DNA from: Candidatus Latescibacterota bacterium | GTDB taxonomy: Bacteria; Krumholzibacteriota; Krumholzibacteriia; WVZY01; JAKEHA01 | Direction: 5' to 3' | Assembly (NCBI GenBank): GCA_022615275.1 | Contig: JAKEHA010000235.1 | Coordinates: 1 to 5,730 of the forward strand | DNA length: 5,730 nucleotides | Shown here: piece after piece, positions 4,911-5,730 of the stretch | Layout of the letters: every line of letters begins with the position of its first letter | Position numbering within the stretch: the stretch's first letter is position 1 | The notes under the pieces: generated by a model | Databases searched by the model: none | Told to the model about the DNA's origin: nothing | What the model saw: only the letters and a program-made list of their open reading frames with translations | Translations under genes and position numbers: made by a program

Positions 4911-5730
4911 TCACGGATTGAACTCGATCGAAGAGAGGATATACGCGAAGGTCGGGTCCTCGACACCCGGCAAGTGTGAATCCCCAAGTGCTGGGATGCT
5001 CCCGACGAGGTCTTCTTTCTCGTCCTTGGGTCTGGCCGCGCGCGTAATGACGAGAAACGTCCCATTTTCGGTCGGAAGGACGTAGGTGTACTCGCAATCG
5101 GCCGGGCCCGTGAAACGAGTGCCGCTTACCGACCCAATGCGAATGTCCGACGCCACCGACTCGAATGGGCGCCCAGGTATGGGACTCCATCGCCCGTCAC
5201 GATACTCTGGTGCCAGCTCCACGACGATATCCTCCAGATCCCGGCGGACGACTTGAACCTTTGCGTAGAATCGCTCGGGTCGCCGGTACTCGTTTGGACA
5301 CGAGTCGGTGTCCCGTGTCCCGATGTCGCGTAGCACGACGACGTCTCCCTGGTCGTCAAGAACCATCGTATGCTGGGGATAGCGAAACGAAAAACTCCCT
5401 CCGGGTTCCACGTATCGCTGCCAACCGCTTGTCGCGGACTCGCGCATCTCGCGCGGAGTCGGATCGGGCGGCGGCGGCGGAACGCGCGCGTAGCTTTCGA
5501 CTGGGAACGTCACCGCGACATCCGTGCAGTACACTCCTGCATCACGACGAGTGCTCACTCCATTCGGTCCAACTCTTTCCCGTCCGTCACCGGCGTAGTA
5601 CAGTCGTCGACTGTCCGCGCTCCAGATCAGATTACTTACACGCGAGTGACGCCCGGCTCGTCTCTCTTTTCCCGACGGCAGGTGGCGAATGAAGACGGTG
5701 GTTCCGTGGTCTGGAATGGGGAGGTATGCC
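4911..5730 (-). CDS. WD40/TolB-like propeller protein with PsbP-like C-terminal domain (5' end outside window)
   Basis: The frame ending at TGA 4911-4913 stays open to the window edge: 272 residues, with no ATG, GTG or TTG before the GTG at 5556-5558. That GTG lacks a ribosome site and is not the likely start; 57 further codons upstream look coding. The first visible 50 residues contain TVFIRHLPSGKERR and NLIWSADSRRLYYAGDGR, typical of blades in WD40/TolB-like beta-propellers. A proline-rich linker (VPPPPPDPTP) follows, then a domain starting GGSFSFRYPQHTMVLDD and ending FAYILSSIEFNP, a pattern like PsbP-type periplasmic domains (FSFxYP ... ILSSIxF). Location is probably the envelope, inferred from the domains because no signal peptide is visible. 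Function is unknown. Base composition is lower than in the rest of the window (52-57% G+C in three counted 60-base lines), hinting at separate origin. Confidence 0.6.
   Translation of the reverse strand, partial: AYLPIPDHGTTVFIRHLPSGKERRAGRHSRVSNLIWSADSRRLYYAGDGRERVGPNGVSTRRDAGVYCTDVAVTFPVESYARVPPPPPDPTPREMRESATSGWQRYVEPGGSFSFRYPQHTMVLDDQGDVVVLRDIGTRDTDSCPNEYRRPERFYAKVQVVRRDLEDIVVELAPEYRDGRWSPIPGRPFESVASDIRIGSVSGTRFTGPADCEYTYVLPTENGTFLVITRAARPKDEKEDLVGSIPALGDSHLPGVEDPTFAYILSSIEFNP

Noticed and set aside
4705..5190. Minus-strand 161-codon frame overlapping the edge gene and the repeats
   Set aside because: It is arginine-rich, overlaps two better-supported genes and lacks any domain; part of it is only a translation of the repeats.
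5555..5558. GTG at 5556-5558 as the true start of the edge gene
   Set aside because: The same frame is open for 57 more codons to the window edge, those codons read as propeller-like sequence, and no ribosome site stands before the GTG.
5165..5692. Plus-strand frame (175 codons) antisense to the edge gene
   Set aside because: The minus-strand frame carries propeller-like and PsbP-like sequence; this one is Arg/Ser-rich shadow.

Overview
The window is high-GC bacterial chromosome, about 73% G+C in one counted stretch of the decarboxylase gene. It carries an mglB-mglA pair, the polarity switch of gliding and twitching bacteria. MglA is near-collinear with the Myxococcus protein. The two secreted paralogues and the WD40/TolB-like protein are of kinds I associate from memory with uncultured high-GC lineages such as Ca. 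Eisenbacteria or other deltaproteobacteria-like groups. I cannot fix the phylum.

Layout. (1) Bases 1-777, plus strand: the 3' end of mglB and complete mglA. (2) Bases 784-2623, minus strand, read right to left: a secreted protein (A), a PsiE-family four-helix membrane protein with a TTG start, and a 164-residue open remnant of a tryptophanase/tyrosine phenol-lyase gene. The remnant joins the enzyme's N-terminal third to its last seven residues. (3) Bases 2725-4062, plus strand: a group II PLP-dependent amino-acid decarboxylase, divergent from A. (4) Bases 4077-4778, minus strand: secreted protein B, a paralogue of A with the same C-terminal motif. (5) Bases 4847-4894: two tandem 25-bp-period repeats. 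(6) Bases 4911-5730, minus strand: a lower-GC gene running off the window. It has a propeller-like N-terminal part, a proline linker and a PsbP-like C-terminal domain.

Good sigma-70-type promoters stand before A, B and the lyase remnant, and a weaker one before the PsiE gene. The genes do not form one obvious pathway. mglBA is a self-contained module. The decarboxylase and the lyase remnant are both PLP enzymes of amino-acid metabolism, but nothing else links them. A and B look like a lineage-specific exported family that has duplicated around the decarboxylase gene.

The most notable points are the in-frame internal deletion of the lyase with its promoter, ribosome site and frame intact, the A/B pair with a shared C-terminal tag-like motif, a hairpin covering the PsiE ribosome site, and the tandem repeats at a compositional boundary. 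I see no CRISPR array, tRNA, rRNA or complete mobile element. No stretch longer than 300 bases lacks a gene.
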